From BQJD01 sp965652415 (GTDB lineage Bacteria > Pseudomonadota > Gammaproteobacteria > Arenicellales > CAJQKF01), in the NCBI GenBank assembly GCA_965652415.1, contig CBFGVH010000003.1, positions 1 through 64,000 on the forward strand: a DNA stretch of 64,000 bases. The letters are read 5' to 3'. Below are positions 53,488 through 63,377 of this stretch, one piece after another (positions within the stretch are counted from its first letter, which is position 1; each line of letters starts with the position of its first letter). The notes under the pieces were generated by a model, which was not told the DNA's origin, searched no databases, and saw only the letters and a program-made list of their open reading frames with translations. A program made the translations under genes and the position numbers.

Positions 53488-56124
53488 TCAAACCACCACG
53501 TTCACCAGCCGGCCCGGCACGACGATGCTCTTGCGCGGTGTGCGGCCGCCGACGTGGCGGGCCACCGACTCGTCGGCCAGGGCGGCGGCGATGATATCGT
53601 CGCGCGAGGCCCCCGCGTCGACCTCGATCTCGGCGCGGCGCTTGCCGTTGACCTGCACCACCAGGCTGATCCGGTCGGTGGCGAGCGCCCCGGCGTCGAC
53701 CGCGGGCCACGGGGCGTCCAGCAGGACACCGGGGGCGCCCAGCACCTGCCAGGCGGCGTGGGTGACGTGGGGTGCGATCGGCGCCATGACCCGGGTCAGC
53801 ACGGACACGGCCTCGGCCAGCACCGCGGCCCGCTCTTCGTGGTCTTCGCGGGTATCGTCCAGCGCCTCGCGACCGTCGAAGCGTTCCAGCGCGTTGACCA
53901 GTTCCATGCACGCGGCAACCACCGTGTTGAACTGGAACTTGCCGTAGTCGCGGTTCACCCGGTCCAGCGACTGGTGCAGCGTGCTGCGCAGCGTGCGGCA
54001 CTCGTCGCTCTTCGCCGCGCGCGCGGCCGCATGTCCGGGGTCGGCGGCGAAAACCGCGGAAAGCACCGGTGCATGCCGCTGGACGAGTTCGTGATAACGC
54101 CTCAGGAAGCGGTGCGAACCGGCCACCGCGTTGTCGTTCCACTCCAGCGACTGCTCCGGCGGCGCCGCGAACATCATGAACAACCGCACTGTGTCGGCGC
54201 CGTAGCGCGCGATCATTGCCTCTGGGTCGACGCCGTTGCGCTTGGACTTGGACATGCTCTCCATGCGGCCGACCTCGACCGGCCTGCCGTCGGCCCTGAG
54301 CACGGCGCCGGCCACGCGTCCGGCCTCGTCGCGCTCGATGTCCACCTCGTCGGGCGCGTAGTAGACCTTCTTGCCCGCGTCGCCTTCGCGATAGTACGTC
54401 TCGGCCAGCACCATGCCCTGGGTGAGCAGGTTGGTGAACGGCTCGTCGCTGGCGAGCAGGCCCTCGTCGCGCATGAGCTTGTGGAAGAAGCGCGCGTACA
54501 ACAGGTGCAGGATGGCGTGCTCGATGCCGCCGATGTACTGGTCGACCGGCAACCAGTAGTCGGCGCGCTCGTCGAGCATGGCACCGTCGTTGTCCGGGCA
54601 GGCGAAGCGGGCGTAGTACCAGGACGACTCGACGAAGGTGTCGAAGGTGTCGGTGTCGCGCCTCGCCGGGGCGCCGGTCTCGGGGTCGACGGTGTCGACG
54701 AATGCGGCGATCTCCTTCAGCGGCGAGCCGCCGCCGTGCACGGCGACGTCCTCGGGCAGCACCACCGGCAGATCCTCTTCGGGTACCGGCACCGGGTCGG
54801 CGCCCTCGCGCTCGATCATCGGCACCGGGCAGCCCCAGTAGCGCTGCCGCGACACGCCCCAGTCGCGCAGCCGGTAGTTGACACGGCGGGTGCCGAAACC
54901 GCCGGCCTCGGCATGATCGGCGATACGGTCGAACGCCTCGGTGAAGCCGAGCCCGGAAAACGGCCCAGAGTTCACCGTGACGATGTCGTCCTTCGAGGTC
55001 CACGCGGCGGCGGCGATGTCCACCTTCGAGCCGTCGGCCGGTGCGATCACCTGGCGGATCGGCAGGCCGTAGCGGGTCGCGAAGGCGTGGTCGCGCTCGT
55101 CGTGGGCCGGCACCGCCATGATGGCGCCGGTGCCGTAGCCCATGAGCACGAAGTTGGCCACCCACACGCCGATCCGCTCGCCGTTGAACGGGTTCACCGC
55201 GTCGATGCCGAGCGGTACGCCGTTTTTCTCGACGGTCTCGACGTCCGCCTCGCGCAACCCGCCCTGGCGGCACTCCTCGACGAAGGCGGCCACCTTCGGG
55301 TCGGCCGCCGCGCGGCGCTCGGCCAGCGGGTGATCGGCGGCCACCGCCATGAACGTGGCCCCGTAGATGGTGTCCGGGCGGGTGGTGTAGATCACCAGCG
55401 GCTCGCCGCCGTCGGCGAGGGGGAACTCCACCTCGAGACCCTCGGAGCGGCCGATCCAGTTGCGCTGCATGGTCTTGACCGACTCCGGCCAGCCGGGCAG
55501 GTCGTCGAGCGAGGCCAACAGCTCCTCGGCGTAGTCGGTGATGCGCAGGAACCAGTGCGGGATGCGGCGCCGCTCGACCAGGGCGCCGGAGCGCCAGCCG
55601 CGCCCGTCGATGACCTGCTCGTTGGCGAGCACGGTCTGCTCGACCGGGTCCCAGTTGACCTCGGCCATGGCCTTGTAGGCGATGCCCTTCTCGTACAGCC
55701 GGGTGAACAGCCACTGCTCCCAGCGATAGTAGTCGGGGCTGCAGGTCGCCAGTTCACGGCTCCAGTCGTAGCCGAAGCCGAGCCGCTTGAGCTGGCCCTT
55801 CATGTACTCGATGTTCTGCCAGGTCCACTTCGCCGGCGGCACGTTGTTGGCGATGGCGGCGTTCTCCGCCGGCAGGCCGAAGGCGTCCCAGCCCATCGGC
55901 TGCAGGACGTTCCTGCCCTGCATGCGCTGGTAGCGCGAGATCACATCGCCGATGGTGTAATTGCGCACGTGGCCCATGTGCAGCCTGCCCGAAGGGTAGG
56001 GAAACATGCACAGGCAGTAGTACTTCTCCCGGGTCGGGTCCTCGATCACCCGGAAGCTGCCCTCCACCTCCCAGTACTTTTGGGCGCTGCGTTCTATTTC
56101 CCCGGGATCGTAGGCGGATACCAC
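53488..56124 (-). CDS. leuS: Leucyl-tRNA synthetase
   Basis: 878 residues from a GTG at 56122-56124 that has GGAG nine bases upstream and gives VSAYDPGEIERSAQKYWEVE, the usual start region. An ATG at 56178 would add 18 residues (total 896) and overlap the upstream gene, with no ribosome binding site; it is the alternative. Class I synthetase: HIGH motif PYPSGRLHMGHVRNYTIGD, KMSKS as MSKSKRNGVDPEAM, a large editing domain (TTRPDTIYGATFMAVAADHP) and a C-terminal domain ending in KSIVVPGRLVNVVV. Charges tRNA-Leu in the cytoplasm. Confidence 0.96.
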   Translation of the reverse strand: MVSAYDPGEIERSAQKYWEVEGSFRVIEDPTREKYYCLCMFPYPSGRLHMGHVRNYTIGDVISRYQRMQGRNVLQPMGWDAFGLPAENAAIANNVPPAKWTWQNIEYMKGQLKRLGFGYDWSRELATCSPDYYRWEQWLFTRLYEKGIAYKAMAEVNWDPVEQTVLANEQVIDGRGWRSGALVERRRIPHWFLRITDYAEELLASLDDLPGWPESVKTMQRNWIGRSEGLEVEFPLADGGEPLVIYTTRPDTIYGATFMAVAADHPLAERRAAADPKVAAFVEECRQGGLREADVETVEKNGVPLGIDAVNPFNGERIGVWVANFVLMGYGTGAIMAVPAHDERDHAFATRYGLPIRQVIAPADGSKVDIAAAAWTSKDDIVTVNSGPFSGLGFTEAFDRIADHAEAGGFGTRRVNYRLRDWGVSRQRYWGCPVPMIEREGADPVPVPEEDLPVVLPEDVAVHGGGSPLKEIAAFVDTVDPETGAPARRDTDTFDTFVESSWYYARFACPDNDGAMLDERADYWLPVDQYIGGIEHAILHLLYARFFHKLMRDEGLLASDEPFTNLLTQGMVLAETYYREGDAGKKVYYAPDEVDIERDEAGRVAGAVLRADGRPVEVGRMESMSKSKRNGVDPEAMIARYGADTVRLFMMFAAPPEQSLEWNDNAVAGSHRFLRRYHELVQRHAPVLSAVFAADPGHAAARAAKSDECRTLRSTLHQSLDRVNRDYGKFQFNTVVAACMELVNALERFDGREALDDTREDHEERAAVLAEAVSVLTRVMAPIAPHVTHAAWQVLGAPGVLLDAPWPAVDAGALATDRISLVVQVNGKRRAEIEVDAGASRDDIIAAALADESVARHVGGRTPRKSIVVPGRLVNVVV

Positions 56125-56167
56125 GTCGATGAACTCCAGTTTTCGGTCGTGTTGAGGCGGCGGGCAA

Positions 56168-56449
56168 TCAGCCGGCATCGGGAAACGGCGAGAAGGGAAA
56201 CGGCTTTCGCTCCTCGTTGAAGGTGACGAAGTCGAGAACCTGGCGCGCGTAGCGGTTCAGCGCCGAGGAGAAATCGATCAGCCGGCCGTTCGGCGCTCCG
56301 TTGACCAGCACCAGCACGAACTGGGCGATGGCGACCAGGGCGACGACCACGGAGAGTGCCCAGAAAAGGAGCAGGTAGAACAGGAACATCCACAGAAGCC
56401 GCAGGGCGAGTCCCGATCGGGGATCGTCGACGACGGGATCGTATGGCAT
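56168..56449 (-). CDS. DUF4389 family membrane protein
   Basis: 93 residues. One long or two close membrane helices (LLWMFLFYLLLFWALSVVVA and the following VAIAQFVLVLVNG), then a cytoplasmic tail with FSSALNRYARQVLDFVTFNE and EERKPFPFSPFP, which is the DUF4389 pattern. Function is unknown; such proteins are common in proteobacteria. It lies 43 bases upstream of leuS and has its own TAGAAT -10-like element. Confidence 0.83.
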   Translation of the reverse strand: MPYDPVVDDPRSGLALRLLWMFLFYLLLFWALSVVVALVAIAQFVLVLVNGAPNGRLIDFSSALNRYARQVLDFVTFNEERKPFPFSPFPDAG

Positions 56450-56476
56450 GGCGCACTCCGCGAGGGAAAAGCGCGT

Positions 56477-56482
56477 ATTCTA
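56477..56482 (-). promoter_or_regulatory. Candidate -10 box for the DUF4389 gene
   Basis: The minus strand reads CGGTAGAATACGCGC, matching the elements at 21260 and 43823, 27 bases upstream of the ATG. Confidence 0.45.
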
Positions 56483-56523
56483 CCGAAACCCTCCGCCGCG
56501 GGGGGACGGTCCCGACCGGGAGC

Positions 56524-57432
56524 CTAGGCGGTGACCGGGCGGGTGAAGATGATGGGCGCGTCCTCGGCGTCGTCGAAGGTGACGAGGTCCCAGGCCTCGC
56601 TGTCCGCGACGATGGCGCGCAGCAGCCGATTGTTGAGGGCGTGGCCCGACTTGTGAGCGGAAAAGGCGCCGATCAGCGGATGCCCGAGCAGGTAGAGGTC
56701 GCCGATGGCGTCGAGCACCTTGTGCTTGACGAACTCGTCCTCGTAGCGCAGTCCGTCCTCGTTGAGGATGTGGAACTGGTCCATGACGATGGCGTTGTCG
56801 AGGCTGCCGCCGCGGGCCAACCCCGCTTCGCGCAGGTTTTCGAGGTCCTGCAGAAAGCCGAAGGTGCGCGCGCGGCTGACTTCCTTGACGAACGACGTGG
56901 TGGAGAAGTCGACGCAGGCGACCTGGCTCGAGGACTGGAAGATCGGATGGTTGAAATCGATGGTGAACGAAACCTTGAAGCCGTTGAACGGCTCGAAGCG
57001 CACCCACTTGTCGTCCTCGGCGAGCTCGACGGTCCTTTTCACCCGCATGAATCGCTTGGGCCGCGACTGCTCCTCGATCCCGGCCGACTGCAGCAGGAAC
57101 ACGAAGGGTCCCGCCGAGCCGTCCATGATCGGCACCTCGGGGGCGGTGAGGTCGACGATGGCGTTGTCGATGCCGATGCCGGCGAAGGCCGACATCAAGT
57201 GCTCGACGGTGGAAATCCTGACTCCGTCCTTCTCGATGGTGGTGGACATGCGGGTGTCGCCCACGTACTCGGGCTTGGCCGGCACCTCGATCACGGGGTC
57301 GAGATCCGTGCGGCGAAAGACGATGCCCGAATCGACGGGCGCCGGCCGCAGGGTCAGGTAGACTTTTTCGCCTGTGTGCAGACCCACCCCGGTCGCACGA
57401 ATGACATTCTTGAGGGTTCTCTGCCTGATCAT
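56524..57432 (-). CDS. lpxC: UDP-3-O-acyl-N-acetylglucosamine deacetylase
   Basis: 302 residues from the ATG at 57430-57432 (MIRQRTLKNVIRATGVGLHT); the frame extends upstream without family similarity. Zinc deacetylase, the committed step of lipid A synthesis. Zinc ligands are the His in ISTVEHLMSAFAG and the His and Asp in HKVLDAIGDLYLLGHPLIG; the general acid His is in AHKSGHALNNRLLRA. IMDGSAGPFVFLLQSAGI is also typical. It ends the division cluster after ftsZ, 275 bases away. Confidence 0.97.
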   Translation of the reverse strand: MIRQRTLKNVIRATGVGLHTGEKVYLTLRPAPVDSGIVFRRTDLDPVIEVPAKPEYVGDTRMSTTIEKDGVRISTVEHLMSAFAGIGIDNAIVDLTAPEVPIMDGSAGPFVFLLQSAGIEEQSRPKRFMRVKRTVELAEDDKWVRFEPFNGFKVSFTIDFNHPIFQSSSQVACVDFSTTSFVKEVSRARTFGFLQDLENLREAGLARGGSLDNAIVMDQFHILNEDGLRYEDEFVKHKVLDAIGDLYLLGHPLIGAFSAHKSGHALNNRLLRAIVADSEAWDLVTFDDAEDAPIIFTRPVTA

Positions 57433-57618
57433 CGATTGGACTTGGTTGGGAGGGTCAATTCCTCGGTTTTTGTAATATTTTTTGTCATGCGCACCTGTTT
57501 TCCCGGGGTTCGCCTCCCCCGACGGCACCGGACTGTACACCAGATTGTCATGCTTGTGTACCATTGCCGCCGTTTTTCAGGCCTTCAAGGCCCGGATCGA
57601 CGCCATTTTCGGCAAAGA

Positions 57619-57656
57619 CCGCCACTTTGTGCGTGGCGGCGCCCTCAGGGCGCCGC
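57619..57656. terminator. Overlapping alternative hairpins between ftsZ and lpxC
   Basis: Two stems share bases: CCGCCAC (57619-57625) with GTGGCGG (57633-57639), and GCGGCGCCC (57636-57644) with GGGCGCCGC (57648-57656). They cannot form together. They lie about 50 bases after the ftsZ stop and may end or attenuate transcription before lpxC. No U-run is seen. Confidence 0.4.
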
Positions 57657-57707
57657 GCCGGAACACCGCCGATGGCAGCGGATGCGGCGTTCCGGCGCCT
57701 GCCGCCA

Positions 57708-58868
57708 TCAGTCCGCCTGCCGCCGCAGGAAGGCGGGGATGTCGAGGTAGTCCATGTCCGACGAGTTGTCGGCGGCCAGCGCCGCGGCCGCCGCCGTTGC
57801 CGCGCCGCGCCTGGGACGCATCACTGCCGGCTGCTCGCGAAAATCCCCCGCCTCGGCCTCTGCCCTCTGGGAATGCACGACCTTGGGGCGCACCGGCTTG
57901 CGGGCACTGGCCGCCTCGCCTATGCCGGTGGCGACCATGGTGACGCGCAGCTCGCCCTGCATCTCGGGGTCGAGCACCGTGCCGATGACCACCGTGGCGT
58001 CCTCGGACGCGTACTCGCTGACGATGTCGCCGACCTCGGAGAACTCGCCGATGGACATGTCCATGCCGGCGGTGACGTTGACGAGAATGCCCTTGGCGCC
58101 GTGGATGTCGATGTCCTCCAGAAGCGGGCTCGAGACCGCCGCCCGCGCCGCTTCCTGGGCGCGATCGTCGCCGGCCGCGGTCGCCGATCCCATCATCGCC
58201 ACGCCCATCTCTGACATGACCGTGCGCACATCGGCGAAGTCGACGTTGATCAGGCCCGGCCGGGTGATCAGCTCGGCGATGCCCTGCACGGCGTTCAGCA
58301 GCACCTCGTTGGCGCGTGCGAAGGCGTCGAGCAGGGTCGCCTGCTTGCCCATCACGTGCAGCACCTTCTCGTTGGGGATGGTGATCAGCGAGTCGACGTA
58401 CTGGCGCAGCTCGGCGATGCCCTGCTCGGCCGCCTCGATGCGCTTGCGGCCCTCGAACGGAAACGGCTTGGTCACCACGGCGACGGTGAGGATGCCGCGC
58501 TCGCGTGCCAGCTCCGCGACCACCGGCGCGGCGCCGGTGCCGGTGCCGCCGCCCATGCCGGAGGTGAGGAAGATCATGTCGGCGCCTTCCAGGATGTCGG
58601 CGATGCGGTCGCGGTCCTCGATCGCCGCCTGGCGGCCGATATCGGGATTTGCGCCGGCGCCGAGCCCCTTGGTCAGGGCCTCGCCAAGCTGCAGCAGCCG
58701 CGGCACGCCGGAGCGCTGAAGCGCCTGGGCGTCGGTGTTGGCGTTGATGAACTCGACGCCCTCGAGGTTGGCCGAGAGCATGTGGTCGACCGCGTTGCCG
58801 CCGCCGCCGCCGATGCCGATGACCTTGATGACCGCCTGCTGTCCTACGGTTTCTACCAGTTCAAACAT
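57708..58868 (-). CDS. ftsZ: Cell division protein FtsZ
   Basis: 386 residues. Tubulin-like GTPase that forms the division ring at mid-cell. The nucleotide-binding start is IKVIGIGGGGGNAVDHML, the tubulin signature is FLTSGMGGGTGTGAAPVVAE, and the T7 synergy loop contains NVDFADVRTVMSEMG. A variable linker of about 50 residues leads to the conserved C-terminal peptide DYLDIPAFLRRQAD that binds FtsA and ZipA. It lies 118 bases after ftsA. Confidence 0.98.
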   Translation of the reverse strand: MFELVETVGQQAVIKVIGIGGGGGNAVDHMLSANLEGVEFINANTDAQALQRSGVPRLLQLGEALTKGLGAGANPDIGRQAAIEDRDRIADILEGADMIFLTSGMGGGTGTGAAPVVAELARERGILTVAVVTKPFPFEGRKRIEAAEQGIAELRQYVDSLITIPNEKVLHVMGKQATLLDAFARANEVLLNAVQGIAELITRPGLINVDFADVRTVMSEMGVAMMGSATAAGDDRAQEAARAAVSSPLLEDIDIHGAKGILVNVTAGMDMSIGEFSEVGDIVSEYASEDATVVIGTVLDPEMQGELRVTMVATGIGEAASARKPVRPKVVHSQRAEAEAGDFREQPAVMRPRRGAATAAAAALAADNSSDMDYLDIPAFLRRQAD

Positions 58869-58986
58869 GTCAGTATCTCCGCTGCCTTGTGAATGTGTGT
58901 GTCGGCGACGTTCGGGTCGCCGTCGAGCCTCGCGGCTCCGCCTTTCCTTCCACGCCTTCGCCGTTTGTCATCTCTTGTGTCCATGA

Positions 58987-60222
58987 TCAGAAATTGCCCT
59001 GGAACCAGGATTTCATGCGCTCGACGACGCTTCCCAGGGCGCCGCGTCGGGGTCTTGCCGCCTTGTCGCGCACGGGCCGGTTGGCGCAACCGAACAGCAC
59101 CAGCCCAACGCCGGTGGAATAGATCGGGTTGCGCACCACCTCGGACAGGCCGCCGACGTACTGCGGCACGCCGAGGCGCACGGGCATGTGAAATATTTCC
59201 TCGGCCAGCTCGATCATGCCGTCCATCTTGGAACTGCCCCCGGTGAGCACGATGCCGGTGCCGATCAGGTCCTCGTAGCCGCTGCGGCGCAGTTCCGCCT
59301 GGGCCAGCAGGTAGAGTTCCTCGACGCGCGGCTCGATGACCTCGGCCAGGGTCGAGCGGGCCAGCTTGCGGGGCGCGCGATCGCCCACGCTCGGGGTGTC
59401 GATCATCTCGCCGTGAGGCGCGAGCTGGGTCAGGGCGCAGCCGAACTTCTTCTTGATCTCCTCGGCCGCCTGGGTCGGGGTGCGCAGCGCCACCGCGATG
59501 TCGTTGGTGATCTGGTCGCCGGCGATCGGCAGCACCGCGGTGTGGCGGATGGCGCCCTCGGTGAACACCGCGATGTCGGTGGTGCCGCCGCCGATGTCGA
59601 TGATGGCGACGCCCAGTTCCTTCTCGTCCTCGTCGAGCACCGCGTAGCTCGAGGCGAGCTGCTCGAGGATGATGTCGTCGACCTCGAGGCCGCAGCGGCG
59701 GATGCACTTGACGATGTTCTGCGCCGCGCTCACCGCGCCGGTGATGATGTGCACCTTGGCTTCCATGCGCACGCCGCTCATGCCGATAGGCTCGCGGATT
59801 CCCTCCTGGCCGTCGATGATGAAGTCCTGCGGGAGGATGTGCAGGATCTTCTGGTCGTTCGGGATGGCCAGCGCGCGCGCCGCCTCGATCACCCGCTCGA
59901 CGTCGCTGGCGCTGACCTCGTTGTCGCGGATGGCGACCACGCCGTGGGAGTTGAAGCTGTTGATGTGCGAACCGGCGATTCCGGCGTACACCGACAGGAT
60001 CTGGCAGCCGGCCATCAGCTCCGCCTCCTCGATCGCGCGCTGGATCGACTGCACCGTGGACTCGATGTTGGCCACCACCCCCTTCTTCAGGCCGCGCGAC
60101 GGATGATGCCCGACGCCGATGATCTCGACATTGCCGTCGCCGCGATCCTCGGCCACGATGGCAAGGATCTTCGAGGTGCCGATGTCCAGCCCCACGATCA
60201 GGTTGTCGTCGCTCTTCTTCAT
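58987..60222 (-). CDS. ftsA: Cell division protein FtsA
   Basis: 411 residues, normal length. Actin-like ATPase that ties FtsZ to the membrane. Phosphate loops GLDIGTSKILAIV near the N-terminus and IIDIGGGTTDIAVF in the middle, with LTGGSSKMDGMIELAEEIF at the adenosine site. The C-terminal amphipathic helix that binds the membrane is VVERMKSWFQGNF. It lies 14 bases after ftsQ. Confidence 0.97.
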   Translation of the reverse strand: MKKSDDNLIVGLDIGTSKILAIVAEDRGDGNVEIIGVGHHPSRGLKKGVVANIESTVQSIQRAIEEAELMAGCQILSVYAGIAGSHINSFNSHGVVAIRDNEVSASDVERVIEAARALAIPNDQKILHILPQDFIIDGQEGIREPIGMSGVRMEAKVHIITGAVSAAQNIVKCIRRCGLEVDDIILEQLASSYAVLDEDEKELGVAIIDIGGGTTDIAVFTEGAIRHTAVLPIAGDQITNDIAVALRTPTQAAEEIKKKFGCALTQLAPHGEMIDTPSVGDRAPRKLARSTLAEVIEPRVEELYLLAQAELRRSGYEDLIGTGIVLTGGSSKMDGMIELAEEIFHMPVRLGVPQYVGGLSEVVRNPIYSTGVGLVLFGCANRPVRDKAARPRRGALGSVVERMKSWFQGNF

Positions 60223-60236
60223 CGATTCGTTTTCCG

Positions 60237-61064
60237 TTAACCCGTGCCGTCGCCGGCGCTTGCGCGGCGTGATTCAGCCACGCGTCCGGCGCCGTCCCCT
60301 CCGGCAGCGAAGCGCACGGCGAAACCATTCGGATAGCGCAGGTCGATCACGGCGGCCGACGCAAGCTCAGCGGCCCGCTCGGCCGCCAGCGGCGCCTGAA
60401 GCGAGGCGGCCAGCCGCGACACGCGCTCGACCTGCGACTCGCGGCCGATGATCACCGCCACCGGCGGCGCCTCGGGGGCGACGCTGGACGCGAGTCTCAT
60501 CTCCAATGAACCGCGCGCATCCAGGGCCAGCGAAACCGGGGCAACAACATCGACGCCGTCGAACAGGGCCGCCAGCTCGACGTAGCGCTCGGCAATCTCG
60601 GCGGCGCGATCGGCCGGGCCGTACAAGCGCGGCAGGCGCGCACCGTGGAAATCACGCGGCAGGGTGAGCGGCTCGCCGGCCCGGTTGACCCAGCCGCTGT
60701 CGTTGAAGCGCGCGAAAGGCGTCGCCTGGGACACCGTGACCACCAGCTTGCCGGGCCAGCGCCGGCGTACCGACGCGTCGTACACCCACGGCACGCCCCG
60801 CACCACGCGCTCGACCTCGTCGAGATCGATGGAGAACCACGAACGCGGCCCGAGTGCCCGAACCGCCGCCAGCACCGCCGCCGGATCGACATTGGGCGCA
60901 TCGCCGGCCACCGCCACCTCGTCGATGGCGAAGCGCCCCGGCAGGAGCAGCCGGTCGAGCGCCACAAGCGCCAGAGAGCCCATGAGCACGACAGTGACGA
61001 CCAGCACCGCCAGGCGCGCGCCGCCAGCCTCGTTGCCGGTCCTGTTGCGGCGCGGCTCAGTCAT
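60237..61064 (-). CDS. ftsQ: Cell division protein FtsQ
   Basis: 275 residues. Bitopic inner-membrane protein that recruits FtsB and FtsL. A short cytoplasmic tail, one membrane helix (LAVLVVTVVLMGSLALVALD), then a POTRA domain opening with FAIDEVAVAGDAPNVDPAAV and the FtsQ domain with VPWVYDASVRRRWPGKLVVT and IDLRYPNGFAVRF. The start overlaps the murB stop by 8 bases. The C-terminal Ala/Gly/Arg tail is not conserved. Confidence 0.93.
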   Translation of the reverse strand: MTEPRRNRTGNEAGGARLAVLVVTVVLMGSLALVALDRLLLPGRFAIDEVAVAGDAPNVDPAAVLAAVRALGPRSWFSIDLDEVERVVRGVPWVYDASVRRRWPGKLVVTVSQATPFARFNDSGWVNRAGEPLTLPRDFHGARLPRLYGPADRAAEIAERYVELAALFDGVDVVAPVSLALDARGSLEMRLASSVAPEAPPVAVIIGRESQVERVSRLAASLQAPLAAERAAELASAAVIDLRYPNGFAVRFAAGGDGAGRVAESRRASAGDGTG

Positions 61065-61973
61065 CGGCTTCTCCGACGATGCGCACTTCCGGCGTCAGCT
61101 CGACGCCAGCCGACTCCGCCACCCGCGAACACACCAGCGCGATCAGCCGCTCGATATCCGCGGCCGTGGCGTCGCCGGTGTTGACGATGAAGTTGGCGTG
61201 CTTGTCCGACACCCGGGCGCCGCCAACGGTCAGGCCCTTCAGGCCCGCGGACTCGATCAGGCGCGCGGCATGGTCGCCGGGCGGGTTCGTGAACACCGAG
61301 CCCGCGTTCGCGCTCTGCACCGGCTGGGTGTCGCCGCGACGCCTGAGCAGCTCGGCGATGCGCCTGCGAGCCGCCGCGACGTCGCCGCCCGCCAGCGCAA
61401 GGCGGGCCGCCAGGAACCAGTGATCCGGTGCAAGGGCGACGAAGCGGTAGCCGGTGTCGAATTCGTCGGCGGCCACCGTGCGCGCGGCGCCGGTGCGGTC
61501 GACCAGGTCGACCGAATCGACCACGCTCCAGGTTTCGCCGCCAAAGGCGCCGGCGTTCATCGCCAACGCGCCGCCGATGCAGCCCGGAATCCCGGCCAGG
61601 AACTCGGCGCCCGTCAAGCCGCTGCGGTTGGCGAAGCGGGCCGCCTGGGCGCAGGCGACGCCTGCCTCGGCGTAGAGCAGGCCGCCGTCCACCACGCGCA
61701 TCGCGGACAACGCCTTGTGGGTTGCGACGACCACGCCGCGGATGCCGCCATCGCGCACCAGCAGGTTGGACCCCAGGCCCAGCACCATCACCGGGATGTC
61801 GCGCGGCAGCCGCGCCAGGAACGCACACAGGTCATCGCGATCGGCCGGTTGGAAGAACCAGTCGGCCGGCCCGCCGACCCGCCAGCTCGTGTGCCGCGAC
61901 ATCGGCTCGCCGGCCGACAGGCGCCCGCGAATGCCGGTCATGTCGGGCGCGGAATCGAGGCGGCGGGCGGCCA

Positions 61974-61977
<4 letters not shown>
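61057..61977 (-). CDS. murB: UDP-N-acetylmuramate dehydrogenase
   Basis: 306 residues from the ATG at 61975-61977, which overlaps the murC stop as ATGA; the next ATG is one codon later. FAD enzyme that reduces the enolpyruvyl group to lactyl. HTSWRVGGPADWFFQPAD, VLGLGSNLLVRDGGIRGVVV, GIPGCIGGALAMNAGAFGGE, the proton-donor Ser in SANAGSVFTNPPGDHAARLI and Glu in LTPEVRIVG are all present. This is the short type II-like form common outside enterobacteria. Confidence 0.96.

Positions 61978-63369
<1,392 letters not shown>

Positions 63370-63377
<8 letters not shown>

Noticed and set aside
56125..56178. ATG start for leuS at 56178
   Set aside because: It has no ribosome binding site and adds 18 unconserved residues overlapping the DUF4389 gene; the GTG at 56124 has GGAG at good spacing. 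It remains possible.
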